Shown here: positions 49,101 to 58,362 of the stretch, one piece after another
Layout of the letters: the number at the start of each line of letters is the position of its first letter
How positions within the stretch are numbered: the first letter of the stretch is position 1
Source: Sphingobacteriales bacterium
GTDB taxonomy: Bacteria > Bacteroidota > Bacteroidia > Chitinophagales > UBA2359
Assembly (NCBI GenBank): GCA_016711295.1
Contig: JADJTE010000009.1
Coordinates: 136,165-200,164, forward strand
Length of the DNA stretch: 64,000 nucleotides
Direction: 5' to 3'
Translations under genes and position numbers: made by a program
The notes under the pieces: model-generated
What the model saw: the letters and a program-made list of their open reading frames with translations, nothing else
Database searches by the model: none
What the model was told of the DNA's origin: nothing

Positions 49101-50480
49101 ATGAAACCTCCCTCCGTAAATGCCGCCACATTCCTCCTTACTTTATTGTGTTTGACCGATATTTGGGCGCAACCAAGTGTTTTTGACCGACAACGCATTC
49201 ATTCAAACCAAATTAATGAAGCGGCAGTTAGCACTAAGGTGTATCTATTCCCGCTCGAATCGGGTGTATATCGCATCGAATTTGGAAACTATGCCCTGCA
49301 ACAAGTAGCCAGCAAGGAAGCCGTCAAATTGGCAATAGCTAATTCGGTCAACTCGTACCAACATTGGATTTTTACCCAAAACGGCAATAATACCTATACC
49401 ATTTCTAATTTTGAAAGCGGGCGTTGCCTAAGCCACGATGCTGCTACGGGCAAGCTACAAACCACTTCTTGCCAAGGCAACGACGACCAACAATGGCTAC
49501 TAAAAGGTAACAAGGGTAATTTCTCGCTCCAAAACAAAGCCACTAAACAGTATATATTGTTGTATAGCCCGACTTCTGACAAGAATTCACCTGTGAATAA
49601 TGGTAGCTGGCACCGACTACTATTAGCCCCAAAACTCAAAATGACCGAATCGGGCAAAAATGTGTCCTACCAAATCGAGAAACAACCCTGCGATGTACCG
49701 CTAAAAGCTAAAACACTACGCGAAAAAGGCAATATAGCTGTATTGCGCCCTGATTTTAAAGTATTTTTGTTCGAAAACATATCTATATTTAACGACAATA
49801 CGATTAAAACCATACAGCAGCGAGCAGAGTACGACGAGGAATCCTTCGGCAATAATAACCATTTGTCCGTTTCAGCCCCAGAAGCAGAGGTAGAGGCACT
49901 CAACAAGCGTTGGAATGCCTTGAAAGAAGCAATAGATAATGCCTCAAGCGATATTCGCTATTATCTCGACATTGATATTGCCCTAATAAAAGATATTACG
50001 CCCTCTGCCTTAGCTACCCTCAATGCCGAGATGAGCAAAATAGAACCACTCGTAGCCTTAGACCATCTCGACGGTACACAAATAGCCACGGTTGTTCAAT
50101 CAGCGCGTACAATAGAATCATTGCTCAACGATACTACCAAAGTAATAAAGATAATACGTTATGAAAAAATGCATTTATCACACCGCACCTTGCGCTTTTC
50201 AGCTCTTACGAGCAGCGGAGCAGCACTCAACAATGTGAAGTTCTATGTGATGACCAGACAACAATTTATCCAAAATGCGGAATTTATTTGTAATTACTAT
50301 ATTTGCCAAACCAACACCTTAGCCCTTGCTTCTGAATTGGCCGATAGCAGTAGCGCATTCATAGACAACCAATACTATCACGCCTTTGCTGTCCAACCAC
50401 GCAACAATGATATAGACGAGATAGTGGGCTATGCCTTAGTACCACCTATCGTTACATTGGTTAGCATAAGAGTCGATTAA
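49101..50480 (+). CDS. Exported ricin-type lectin-domain protein, paralogue A
   Basis: 459 residues, frame intact. Signal peptide MKPPSVNAATFLLTLLCLTDIWAQ. Residues ~60-155 form a ricin-type beta-trefoil (HWIFTQNGNNTYTISNFESG, LQTTSCQGNDDQQWLL with QxW, FSLQNKATKQYI). A Cys-containing linker (EKQPCDVPLKAKTLREKGNI) and a helical stretch (NKRWNALKEAIDNASSDIRY) follow. The C-terminal ~110 residues (LRFSALTSSGAALNNVKFYV, FICNYYICQTNTLALASEL, YALVPPIVTLVSIRVD) are a domain I do not recognise, shared with paralogue B. It starts 115 bases after the nSTAND gene. No T9SS domain is seen, so it may stay in the periplasm. Confidence 0.75.
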   Translation: MKPPSVNAATFLLTLLCLTDIWAQPSVFDRQRIHSNQINEAAVSTKVYLFPLESGVYRIEFGNYALQQVASKEAVKLAIANSVNSYQHWIFTQNGNNTYTISNFESGRCLSHDAATGKLQTTSCQGNDDQQWLLKGNKGNFSLQNKATKQYILLYSPTSDKNSPVNNGSWHRLLLAPKLKMTESGKNVSYQIEKQPCDVPLKAKTLREKGNIAVLRPDFKVFLFENISIFNDNTIKTIQQRAEYDEESFGNNNHLSVSAPEAEVEALNKRWNALKEAIDNASSDIRYYLDIDIALIKDITPSALATLNAEMSKIEPLVALDHLDGTQIATVVQSARTIESLLNDTTKVIKIIRYEKMHLSHRTLRFSALTSSGAALNNVKFYVMTRQQFIQNAEFICNYYICQTNTLALASELADSSSAFIDNQYYHAFAVQPRNNDIDEIVGYALVPPIVTLVSIRVD

Positions 50481-50613
50481 TTACCGACACCTTATAACAA
50501 TATCTTTGTCAAAATCTCATAACTAATTGATTGTCAATATTTTATAAAATAATGCAATTATTTGATTATCCGATATTTGCGCGAAAATGGCAGCGATATA
50601 TGTTTTCATTCCT

Positions 50614-50621
50614 TATTTTTG
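50614..50621 (+). promoter_or_regulatory. -7 promoter element TATTTTTG upstream of paralogue B
   Basis: Exact TAnnTTTG match 20 bases before ATG 50642. The matching position before paralogue A (CCTTGTTTTTTTA) has lost the consensus, so A may depend on read-through from the nSTAND gene. Confidence 0.5.
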
Positions 50622-50641
50622 ACCCAAACCCACTTTACTCC

Positions 50642-52078
50642 ATGAAACCTCCCTCCGTAAATGCCGCCGCATTTCTCCTTACTTTATTGTGTTTGACCAA
50701 TGTTTGGGCGCAACCAAGTGTTTTTGACCGACAACGCATTCATTCAAGCCAAATTAATAAGGCGGCAATTAGCACTAAGGCGTATCTATCCCCGCTCGAA
50801 TCGGGTGTATATCGCATCGAATTTAGCGGCAATACGCGCAGCGGAAACCGTGCCATGCAGCAAATACCCAATAGCGAAGCCGTCAAATCGGCAATGGCTA
50901 ATTCGGCAGATTCATATCAGCATTGGATTTTTACCCAAAACGGCAATAATACCTATACCATTTCTAATTTTGAAAGCGGGCGTTGCCTAAGCCACGATGC
51001 TGCTACGGGCAAGCTACAAACCACTTCTTGCCAAGGCAACGACGACCAACAATGGCTACTAAGAGGTAGCGCGGGCAATCTTTCGCTCCAAAACAAAGCC
51101 ACCCAACAATTTGTATCGCTGCGCATCGCATCTTTCGACAATAGTGCCGAAAGGTTGGATAATAGCACTGTCCGCCGCGCTGCACAACGCCTCTTGTTCG
51201 CAATGGTCGAATCGGGCGAGAACGCAAAATGCCTTATCGAGAAACAGCCCTGCGACGTGCCACTAAAACCCAAAACGCTGCGACAAGAGGGCAATATCGC
51301 GGTATTGCGCCCTAATATCGGTCATATTTCTGACCGAAAATATAGCATTGAGCAAACAGAACAAATATTTGTTTGAAAAATACAGCAACGAAAAATGTAC
51401 GACGAAGAGCCTATCGACACCAATCCTTTTGGCAATGGCTTGCAAAACCCCGCATCAGACGAAGAAAGAGAAGCACTCCAATTGCGATTAAATACCCTAC
51501 GCAAGGCAATCGATAATTCGTCGGGCGATATTCGGTATTACCTGAACACTAAAGGGCTTTTGGGCGATAGCTACGGTAGTGCCATTAGCATACAAGCCAT
51601 TACGCGCCCCGCCTTAGCTACCCTCAATGCCGAACTCGACCAAATAGCACCGCTCATAGCTGTTCCTACGCTGTGCAAAGAACAAATAGCCATAGTTACC
51701 CAATCGTCGCGTGCAATATGCACGCTACTCGAAGATACGACTAAGACATCCTGTAATATGTTCTATTATTCGTCCTACGGAACACGCACCTTGCGTTTTT
51801 TGGCTATTACGAGCAGCGGTTCTTCGCTCAACAATGTCCAATTTTATGTGATGAACAATCGCCAATTTAATCAAAATGTGCAATTTGTATGCGAATATTA
51901 TATTTGCCAAGCTAATACCTTGCCCTTTGCTTCGGAATTAGTTGATAATGATGCCATATTCGGAACTAACGAATATTATCATGTATTTGCCGTACAGCAG
52001 CAAAACGGAACGGACAATATCATTGGCTATGCCAAAGTGCCGCCCGTTATCGAGTTGCTCACGGTTAGGGTTGATTAG
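50642..52078 (+). CDS. Exported ricin-type lectin-domain protein, paralogue B (one frameshift)
   Basis: About 478 residues, paralogous to the preceding gene over its full length. It has the same signal peptide, ricin-type domain and C-terminal unknown domain (LRFLAITSSGSSLNNVQFYV, FVCEYYICQANTLPFASEL, YAKVPPVIELLTVRVD). It carries an extra SGNTRSGNRAMQQ insert before the lectin domain. The frame breaks near 51375; one base rejoins EQTEQIFV to KIQQRKMYDEEP, matching IKTIQQRAEYDEES of paralogue A. A 142-base segment encoding the trefoil core (50921-51062) is identical to 49362-49503, although flanking parts have diverged. Confidence 0.72.
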
Positions 52079-52154
52079 CCGTCGAATTGCTGTATGGCAC
52101 ATAGTTAATGAAACATGCTACGCTTTCGCTCGATATATTTTCCCGCTTTTGACA

Positions 52155-52195
52155 CCATCAGCCCGACAAGACTTAGGGTTTTGTCGGGCTGATGG
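52155..52195. terminator. Bidirectional hairpin between convergent genes
   Basis: Perfect 15-bp stem CCATCAGCCCGACAA (52155-52169) / TTGTCGGGCTGATGG (52181-52195), 11-base loop, placed between paralogue B and the convergent subtilisin gene. Only short T-runs flank it. Confidence 0.75.
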
Positions 52196-52207
52196 CGTTC
52201 TTATGGG

Positions 52208-55190
52208 TTATTGTTGTTTGAGCAATTTTTGGCTACCTATGCTTTTCCCTTCGCGTAGGTATTCGGCGAGGTATAATCCGTTAGGCAAGTGGCTTAGGTC
52301 TATTACCCAAATAGCAGCAGCGGGGCGGTGGGCGGTATAGAGCAATTTTGCCTTGTGCGTCGTATAGGTGCAGTGCGTCGCTGTTGCTTTGCGCTATGCC
52401 CTGCAGTTGTACAGTCAATTGACTACTAAACGGATTGGGCAATAGGTTTATACCCATCGTGCCCAAGTCTGCTATGCCTAGGTTGGGTCATAAAAATAAA
52501 GGTAGTACTAAAATTGCTGCCTGTGCTGCCACAGTTGCAGGCAACCTCTACTTCGTAGCTCGTATTGGGCGATAGTCCGCTTAGGGTTATGTTGGCAGTT
52601 GGGCTATTGATATTTGTCCATGTCGCTTGGCTACTTGGGCGGTAGCGCACGTCGTAGCTATCGCAATTGTCGGTGCCTGTCCAAGCAATTTGTGCCACTA
52701 CATCGCTCACAACTAATAAGGCTATGTCGGTTGGTATGTCCGTACAGGCAGGGGCGGGCACAATATTGATGCAGTAGTCTTCCGTTTCGCCGTCATTATC
52801 TGTATCACAAGGCTGGGGCGGGTCGTTGTCGCCGGCATTACCCGTGTATTTGATAGCTACGCGCATTCGAGTAGAACCCAAGAGGGCATTATTCGGAATG
52901 GTGATGTTGGCAAATATAGGGCTTATCTCGCCTTCGACATCGCCTGATTCGTAGGCTATTTCGGAATTATCGTCAAAGGTGCCGTTTTGGTTATAATCTA
53001 TCCAGATACGCAAAAATTCGGGGTATGCGCCGTCTGCAAATCCGGCAGTTAGGGTAGCTTCGTAGCTTTCTCCTTTCTCCAAATCGGTACTTAGGTTTAG
53101 GTAGTTGCCATAGCCGTCGGTGTCTTCGCCCGAAGTGTTATCTATTGCGCCCAACACAAATTGTTCTATCCATTCATAATTGGTAGAGCCGCCTGCATTG
53201 CAATAATCAGTATCTATACACGCGCCACAGCCCGTAGTTGTAAAGTTTATAGCGGTTGAATAATCGCTCAATCCGTTGCTACAAAACGAGGCTAATTGCA
53301 CTTGGTAATTGCTGCAAGCCGCCAAATTGACCAAATTATAAGTATTGACCCCGACGGGCGTAGTAAAGGTAGTAGCCGTACCGTTTTGGTCGGTCAGCAC
53401 TATTGAGTAAGCCCCCGCAGCAGTCACGGCATTCCAACTCAGTTCGGCAGTTGTTTCATTAGGGCTAATATTGAGGTCGATAGGTGGCACGCAACAGCCG
53501 TCGGTTGTAAATTGGAGGGTATTGCTCCAATTGCTGCTCGTTGTATCACAGACGGTTTGCACAGCTACTTCGTAGGTAGTACAAGCCAATAGCTCAGACA
53601 AAGATACAGTTGTCGTCGCCGCTGTATTCAGGGTAGTCCAGTCGGGGCTATCTATTATTCGGTATTGTATATTAAAAGCAGCGGTATCGCCCAAAAATGC
53701 CCATTCGATTGTCGCGCTATGGGTTGTAATATTGCTCAACTCGACATTATAGGGCGCATTGCAGCCCGTTGCTGCACAACCGTAATTGAGCATTGCCATA
53801 GTGCTATTATAGAGGTTCAGCCGCCCGCCTGTTACGGTTTTGTCTGTTAGGCTGGCATTGGGTGTAGTATTATCGAGTATCATTTGTTTGACCAATAATG
53901 CTGCTTCGGCAGGGTTAGTTTTGCTCAATAAGGCAAAGTTTTCGCAGGGTACGGAATAGAGCAGCGCAATAGCACCTGCTACGTGTGGGGTTGCGCCCGA
54001 TGTGCCGCCAAATTCGCCATAGCCGCTGCCGCCAAAGGCTCCGCCTGTCAGCGTATAGGTTTCTTCGCCATACGCGCCTAAGTCTATGGTTGTTATACCA
54101 TAGCCTGCTTGGTTTATTTTGACATCGTTTTCCCAAATTAGTGACGCTAATGAGATAATCGCTGGGGCAAGCAGTGGGTAGGTCGCCGACCAAATCGATA
54201 TTAAAATTGGCATTGGCGGTAGCACCCGCGCTCAGAATACCTACTGAGCCGAGTTGGTCGTACATAGCACACCAAAGAGGTGCGTCTTCGGGCTGTCCTT
54301 GGTCGATGCCCCACGAAGCATTAGTAGCTACTACAAAGGCACCCTCTGCGCCATTCGATTGGTTGTAGCGTTGGCGCATGGTATAGGCATAGCTATACCC
54401 CTCTATAGCATCAGATTCGTTGCCGCTGGCTAATATAAACATCACTTTTACATCCCAATTTACGCCCGTTACGCCCGTGCCATTATTGCCTTGCGCCCCG
54501 ACAATACCCGCCACAGCCGTGCCGTGCCCGCCGCTAAACATTCCGCCGTCTATATTGTCATTTTCTTCGTAGATATTCCAACCCTTGAAGTCGTCGATAT
54601 AGCCATTTGCATCGTCGTCAATGCCATTTCCCGCTATTTCGGCGTTATTAGTCCATAGGTTATCGCCCCAATCGGGGTGGTCGCTTTGGCAACCTTCGTC
54701 CAATACTGCTACTACAATTTCATCGCCCGCGGCGTAGTGCCGCCCAGGTAATATCCCAAGCCAATTCTGCATCTAAATCGGCATTGGCAAGACCTCCTCC
54801 CGCACCAGTATTGATATATTGCCATTGTTGATCGAATTGGGCATCGTCGGGCGTAGTTTCGCGTAGCTCAATTATATGGTTGTTCTGGGCTACCGTCACA
54901 GCGGGGTGTTGGCGCAAGGCATAGAGCATGCTCGCTTGTCGGATACTGAGCGGGTTGAACTGCAATAGATAAATATGGAAAGGTGGCGAAATACAACGTT
55001 TAGCGACTAATCCCGTCCGCTGCGTACCGATGGTTTGTAGGTCGCGCACGAGGGTGGCAATATCTGCATTGGCAGCAATTTGTACTAATACATCGCCTTG
55101 CACATAGTTGTCAGAACGGGCAAGAGCAGCGGTATTGGTGGCAAGTAGGGTACATAGACCCAAGAATAAGGCGGTAAATAAGGTTTTCAT
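52208..55190 (-). CDS. Secreted subtilisin-family serine protease with FN3 and GEVED domains, T9SS-sorted (four frameshifts)
   Basis: About 990 residues from ATG 55190 with signal peptide (MKTLFTALFLGLCTLLATNTAALA). An inhibitor-like propeptide (GDVLVQIAANADIATLVRDL) precedes the S8 domain: Asp in VVAVLDEG, His in GGHGTAVAGI, Ser in FGGTSGATPHVAGA. Downstream are two fibronectin III domains (ATIEWAFLGDTAAFNIQYRI, AELSWNAVTAAGAYSIVLT), a GEVED domain (FLRIWIDYNQNGTFDD, EDYCINIVP), a third FN3 and a T9SS sorting domain (NLLPNPFSSQLTVQL, then LPNGLYLAEYL). Breaks near 54735, 54155, 52470 and 52340 are single-base; correcting the last gives TAA at 52208. A likely extracellular protease. Confidence 0.85.
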
Positions 55191-55579
55191 GGATAAATCT
55201 GTTTTGCTTACCGACAAAGGTAGGCTAATTCAGACAAAAAATACTATAAATAGCACAAATACTACACGGGCTTGTATAATGCCATAATTATAGCGAATCA
55301 AAGATAAAATACATTGGGCATAAAAATTATACTATTATTATATCTGATTCGGATAGCCTTAGCAGGCGATTAGCCCCAGAGAGCCATTCTCGCCCCTCCG
55401 AAAGAGGTGGATTTGCACCCTGCCGATATAACTCAATTTGAGGAAAGATTTTGCCTTGCCTGCACCAAGTAATATGCCAAATGCCTACCTTTGCGCAGCG
55501 TGCGTTTTGATAGCATCGGTATGGTCGTAAAACGACATCGGTGCAGGAACATTACCTAAATCATCTTTAAAAACATATA
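55191..55579. promoter_or_regulatory. 389-base divergent intergenic region with two promoters
   Basis: No gene seen. Minus-strand TACCTTTG (plus CAAAGGTA 55215-55222) lies 25 bases upstream of the protease ATG; plus-strand TACCTTTG at 55486-55493 lies 87 bases upstream of pfkA. The middle is AT-rich without clear structure. Confidence 0.65.
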
Positions 55580-56695
55580 ATGTCGTTAAGTCCTATTCGA
55601 AAAATAGCTATTAGCACAGGCGGCGGCGATGCGCCAGGTCTGAATGCTGTCATAAAAGCGGTAGTAACTACTGCCGAACTCAAAGGTTGGGAATGTGTGG
55701 GCATTCGCGATGGTTATAATGGTTTGTTGTTCCCTGAACGTTATCCCAAGGGTGGTGTAGTGCCTCTTAATACGGCGACGGTGCGGGCTATTACGCCTTT
55801 GGGCGGCACCATACTTGGCTCGACCAACAAGGGCAACCCGCTCAAATACCGCGTAACCCAAGCCGACGGCACCGTAGTAGAAACCGATATGTCGGACCAA
55901 CTCATCGCCTCCATAGCGGCGCAGGGTATAGATGCGGTGGTAGCAGTAGGCGGCGATGGCTCGTTGAGTATTGCCTACGAATTGTACCAAAAGGGCTTGC
56001 GCATTATCGGGGTGCCCAAAACAATCGATAACGATTTGGAGCGCACCGTCGTAACTTTCGGCTTCGATACGGCGGTAGCATTTGCTACCGAATGTATAGA
56101 CCGCCTGCACAGTACTGCCCAATCGCATGGTCGTTTGTTGGTCATAGAGGTTATGGGCAGGTATGCGGGCTGGATAGCCTTGTATGCGGGCATCGCTGCG
56201 TCTGCTGATGTCATACTGATTCCCGAAATACCTTACGATTTGGCACATATAGCAACGCATTTGCAACAAGGAGCATTTCCCGACAAAGGCTATGGTATTG
56301 TCGTTGTTGCCGAAGGCGCAAAACCGAAAGACGGTACAGTATCGGTGGTCGAAAACCGCATGGGTAACGTAGAACGCTTGGGCGGCATAGGCGAAAAAGT
56401 AGCACTACAACTCGAACAATTGACCAATATCGAGAGCCGCGCCGTTGTACTGGGGCATCTATTGCGCGGCGGTAGCCCTACCCCACATGACCGTATTATA
56501 TCGCTGCGTTTTGGGGCGGCGGCAGTACGAGCCTTAGCCAAAGGCGAAAATGGCGTGATGATTGCGATAGACCCGCCTGAAATGTTATGCGTCCCATTAG
56601 CAGATATACACCACCGTATGAAATTGGTCAATGTCAATAGCGATACCGTATATACCGCTCGTGAATTAGGCATTTGCTTTGGTGATGATATTTAA
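55580..56695 (+). CDS. pfkA: 6-phosphofructokinase
   Basis: Glycolytic phosphofructokinase of 371 residues. The N-terminus AISTGGGDAPGLNAVIKAVV binds the phosphoryl donor. AVGGDGSLSIAYELYQKG near residue 121 carries Gly where PPi-dependent enzymes have Asp, which points to ATP as donor. GVPKTIDNDLERTVVTFGFDT holds the catalytic TID motif, and EVMGRYAGWIALYAG binds fructose 6-phosphate. The PKTIDND form is less common among ATP enzymes, so this looks like a group III/long-clade PFK rather than the E. coli type. The frame is intact. argH follows 123 bases downstream with its own promoter. Confidence 0.92.
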   Translation: MSLSPIRKIAISTGGGDAPGLNAVIKAVVTTAELKGWECVGIRDGYNGLLFPERYPKGGVVPLNTATVRAITPLGGTILGSTNKGNPLKYRVTQADGTVVETDMSDQLIASIAAQGIDAVVAVGGDGSLSIAYELYQKGLRIIGVPKTIDNDLERTVVTFGFDTAVAFATECIDRLHSTAQSHGRLLVIEVMGRYAGWIALYAGIAASADVILIPEIPYDLAHIATHLQQGAFPDKGYGIVVVAEGAKPKDGTVSVVENRMGNVERLGGIGEKVALQLEQLTNIESRAVVLGHLLRGGSPTPHDRIISLRFGAAAVRALAKGENGVMIAIDPPEMLCVPLADIHHRMKLVNVNSDTVYTARELGICFGDDI

Positions 56696-56794
56696 TATAT
56701 ATTTAATATATAAATTTTGTGTGCCATTAGAAGAGCATTTGGGGTTGAGTGGCGAATTTCGGGCATTGGGCTATGCCGTTTGCGAGAAAAGTCG

Positions 56795-56802
56795 TACATT
56801 TG
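56795..56802 (+). promoter_or_regulatory. -7 promoter element TACATTTG of argH
   Basis: Exact TAnnTTTG match 17 bases before ATG 56819. Confidence 0.6.
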
Positions 56803-56818
56803 CGAAACTTTTCCACCT

Positions 56819-58159
56819 ATGAAACTTTGGCAAAAAGGATTTGACATCAGTAAAGAAATTGAAACCTTTACTGTTGGGCGCGACCGCGAATTAGACGTGT
56901 GGTTGGCGCAACACGATGTATGGGCAGTTTAGCCCATATTACGATGCTCGAAAGTATCGGGCTGCTCAGTAGCGACGAACTGCACACGCTTCGCGCCGAA
57001 TTGCGCCGCATCTATACCGATATCGCGCAGGGCAATTTCGTCATCGAAGATGGCGTAGAAGACGTACATTCGCAAGTAGAACTGTTGCTAACGCGACGTT
57101 TGGGCGATATGGGCAAAAAAATACATAGCGGTAGGTCGCGCAACGACCAAGTATTGCTCGACCTCAAATTGTATATCCGCGCCGAAATCGAGGACGTGGT
57201 GGGTCAAGTAAAACCCTTATTCGATTTGCTCTTGGCACAATCAGACCGCTACAAAGATGTGCTGATACCTGGCTATACGCACTATCATCATAGCGATGCC
57301 TTCGTCGTTTGGCTTGTGGTTTGCGGCTTATGCCGAGAGCCTCGTCGACGATTTGGTGGTGTTGCAGGCTGCCTATCGCGTAGCCAACAAAAATCCTTTG
57401 GGGTCGGCGGCGGGATATGGTTCGTCATTTCCGCTCGACCGCCAACTCACTACCGAATTGCTGGGCTTCGATACGCTCAACTATAATGTGGTGTATGCAC
57501 AAATGGGACGCGGCAAAACCGAGCGCATCGTCGCAGAAGCTATTGCGGGCATAGCTGCTACTCTGGGCAAACTGGCGCAGGATATTTGCTTGTATATCAG
57601 CCAAAACTTCAATTTTGTGAGTTTCCCCGCCGAGCTAACCACGGGTTCGAGCATCATGCCCCACAAGAAAAACCCCGATGTATTTGAGCTGATACGCGCC
57701 CGCGCCAACAAAATGATGGCTTTGCCCACCGAAATAGCCCTTATTACTGCCAATTTAGCATCGGGCTACCACCGCGACCTACAACTCATCAAAGAGAGTT
57801 TTCTGCCTGTTTTTGCCGAAATCAAATCGTGCCTCCATATCGTACACTATGCCCTGCAACATATTATCGTGAATGATAGTGCCATTTTGGACGAAAAATA
57901 TCGCTATATGTTCAGCGTTGAGGTCGTCAATGATTTGGTCGTACAAGGCATGTCGTTCCGCGATGCTTACCGCAAAGTGGGCGAAGATATCGCCAACGGC
58001 TTGTTTGAACCCAAGCATCAAGTACAGCACACGCATATAGGCAGCATTGGCAATTTGTGTAATGATTGTATCGCCGATTTGATGAGCGAAGTAGTCGCGT
58101 CGTTCCGCTTCGACCGCGTAAAAACAGCACTTGACGATTTGCTGCATAGCGCAGAATAA
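56819..58159 (+). CDS. argH: Argininosuccinate lyase (two frameshifts)
   Basis: Last step of arginine synthesis, cleaving argininosuccinate to arginine and fumarate in the cytoplasm. About 446 residues from ATG 56819 (MKLWQKGFDISKEIETFTVG). Blocks visible: EDGVEDVHSQVELLLTRRLG, KIHSGRSRNDQVLLDLKLYI, GYTHY ... AMPSSFGLWFAAYAESLVDD and the signature loop TTGSSIMPHKKNPDVFEL with the catalytic Ser. A missing base near 56922 (HDV-MGSLAHITML) and an extra base near 57290 break the frame; both are simple to repair. No other arg genes are present, so it is isolated from the pathway. Confidence 0.9.
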
Positions 58160-58217
58160 GATACCCTGCTTCCTCCCCTACAATACCGCTAATCTCGCGG
58201 CGTTGTGGAGGCGCGAA

Positions 58218-58251
58218 AAATAGCCCACGATTTATAAATCGTGGGCTATTT
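58218..58251. terminator. Bidirectional terminator, 34-base perfect palindrome
   Basis: AAATAGCCCACGATTTA followed by its exact reverse complement. It has A/T tracts at both ends and serves the convergent argH and PorE-like genes. Confidence 0.85.
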
Positions 58252-58362
58252 GCATAGAAATAGCCTCAAAGCATTTTAAGGGTTTAGGTAAGATAGGCGA
58301 GACTTGGTTTGAGTACGAGAGATAGTATTTTATTAAAATATATTCATAAAAAACAATATTAT

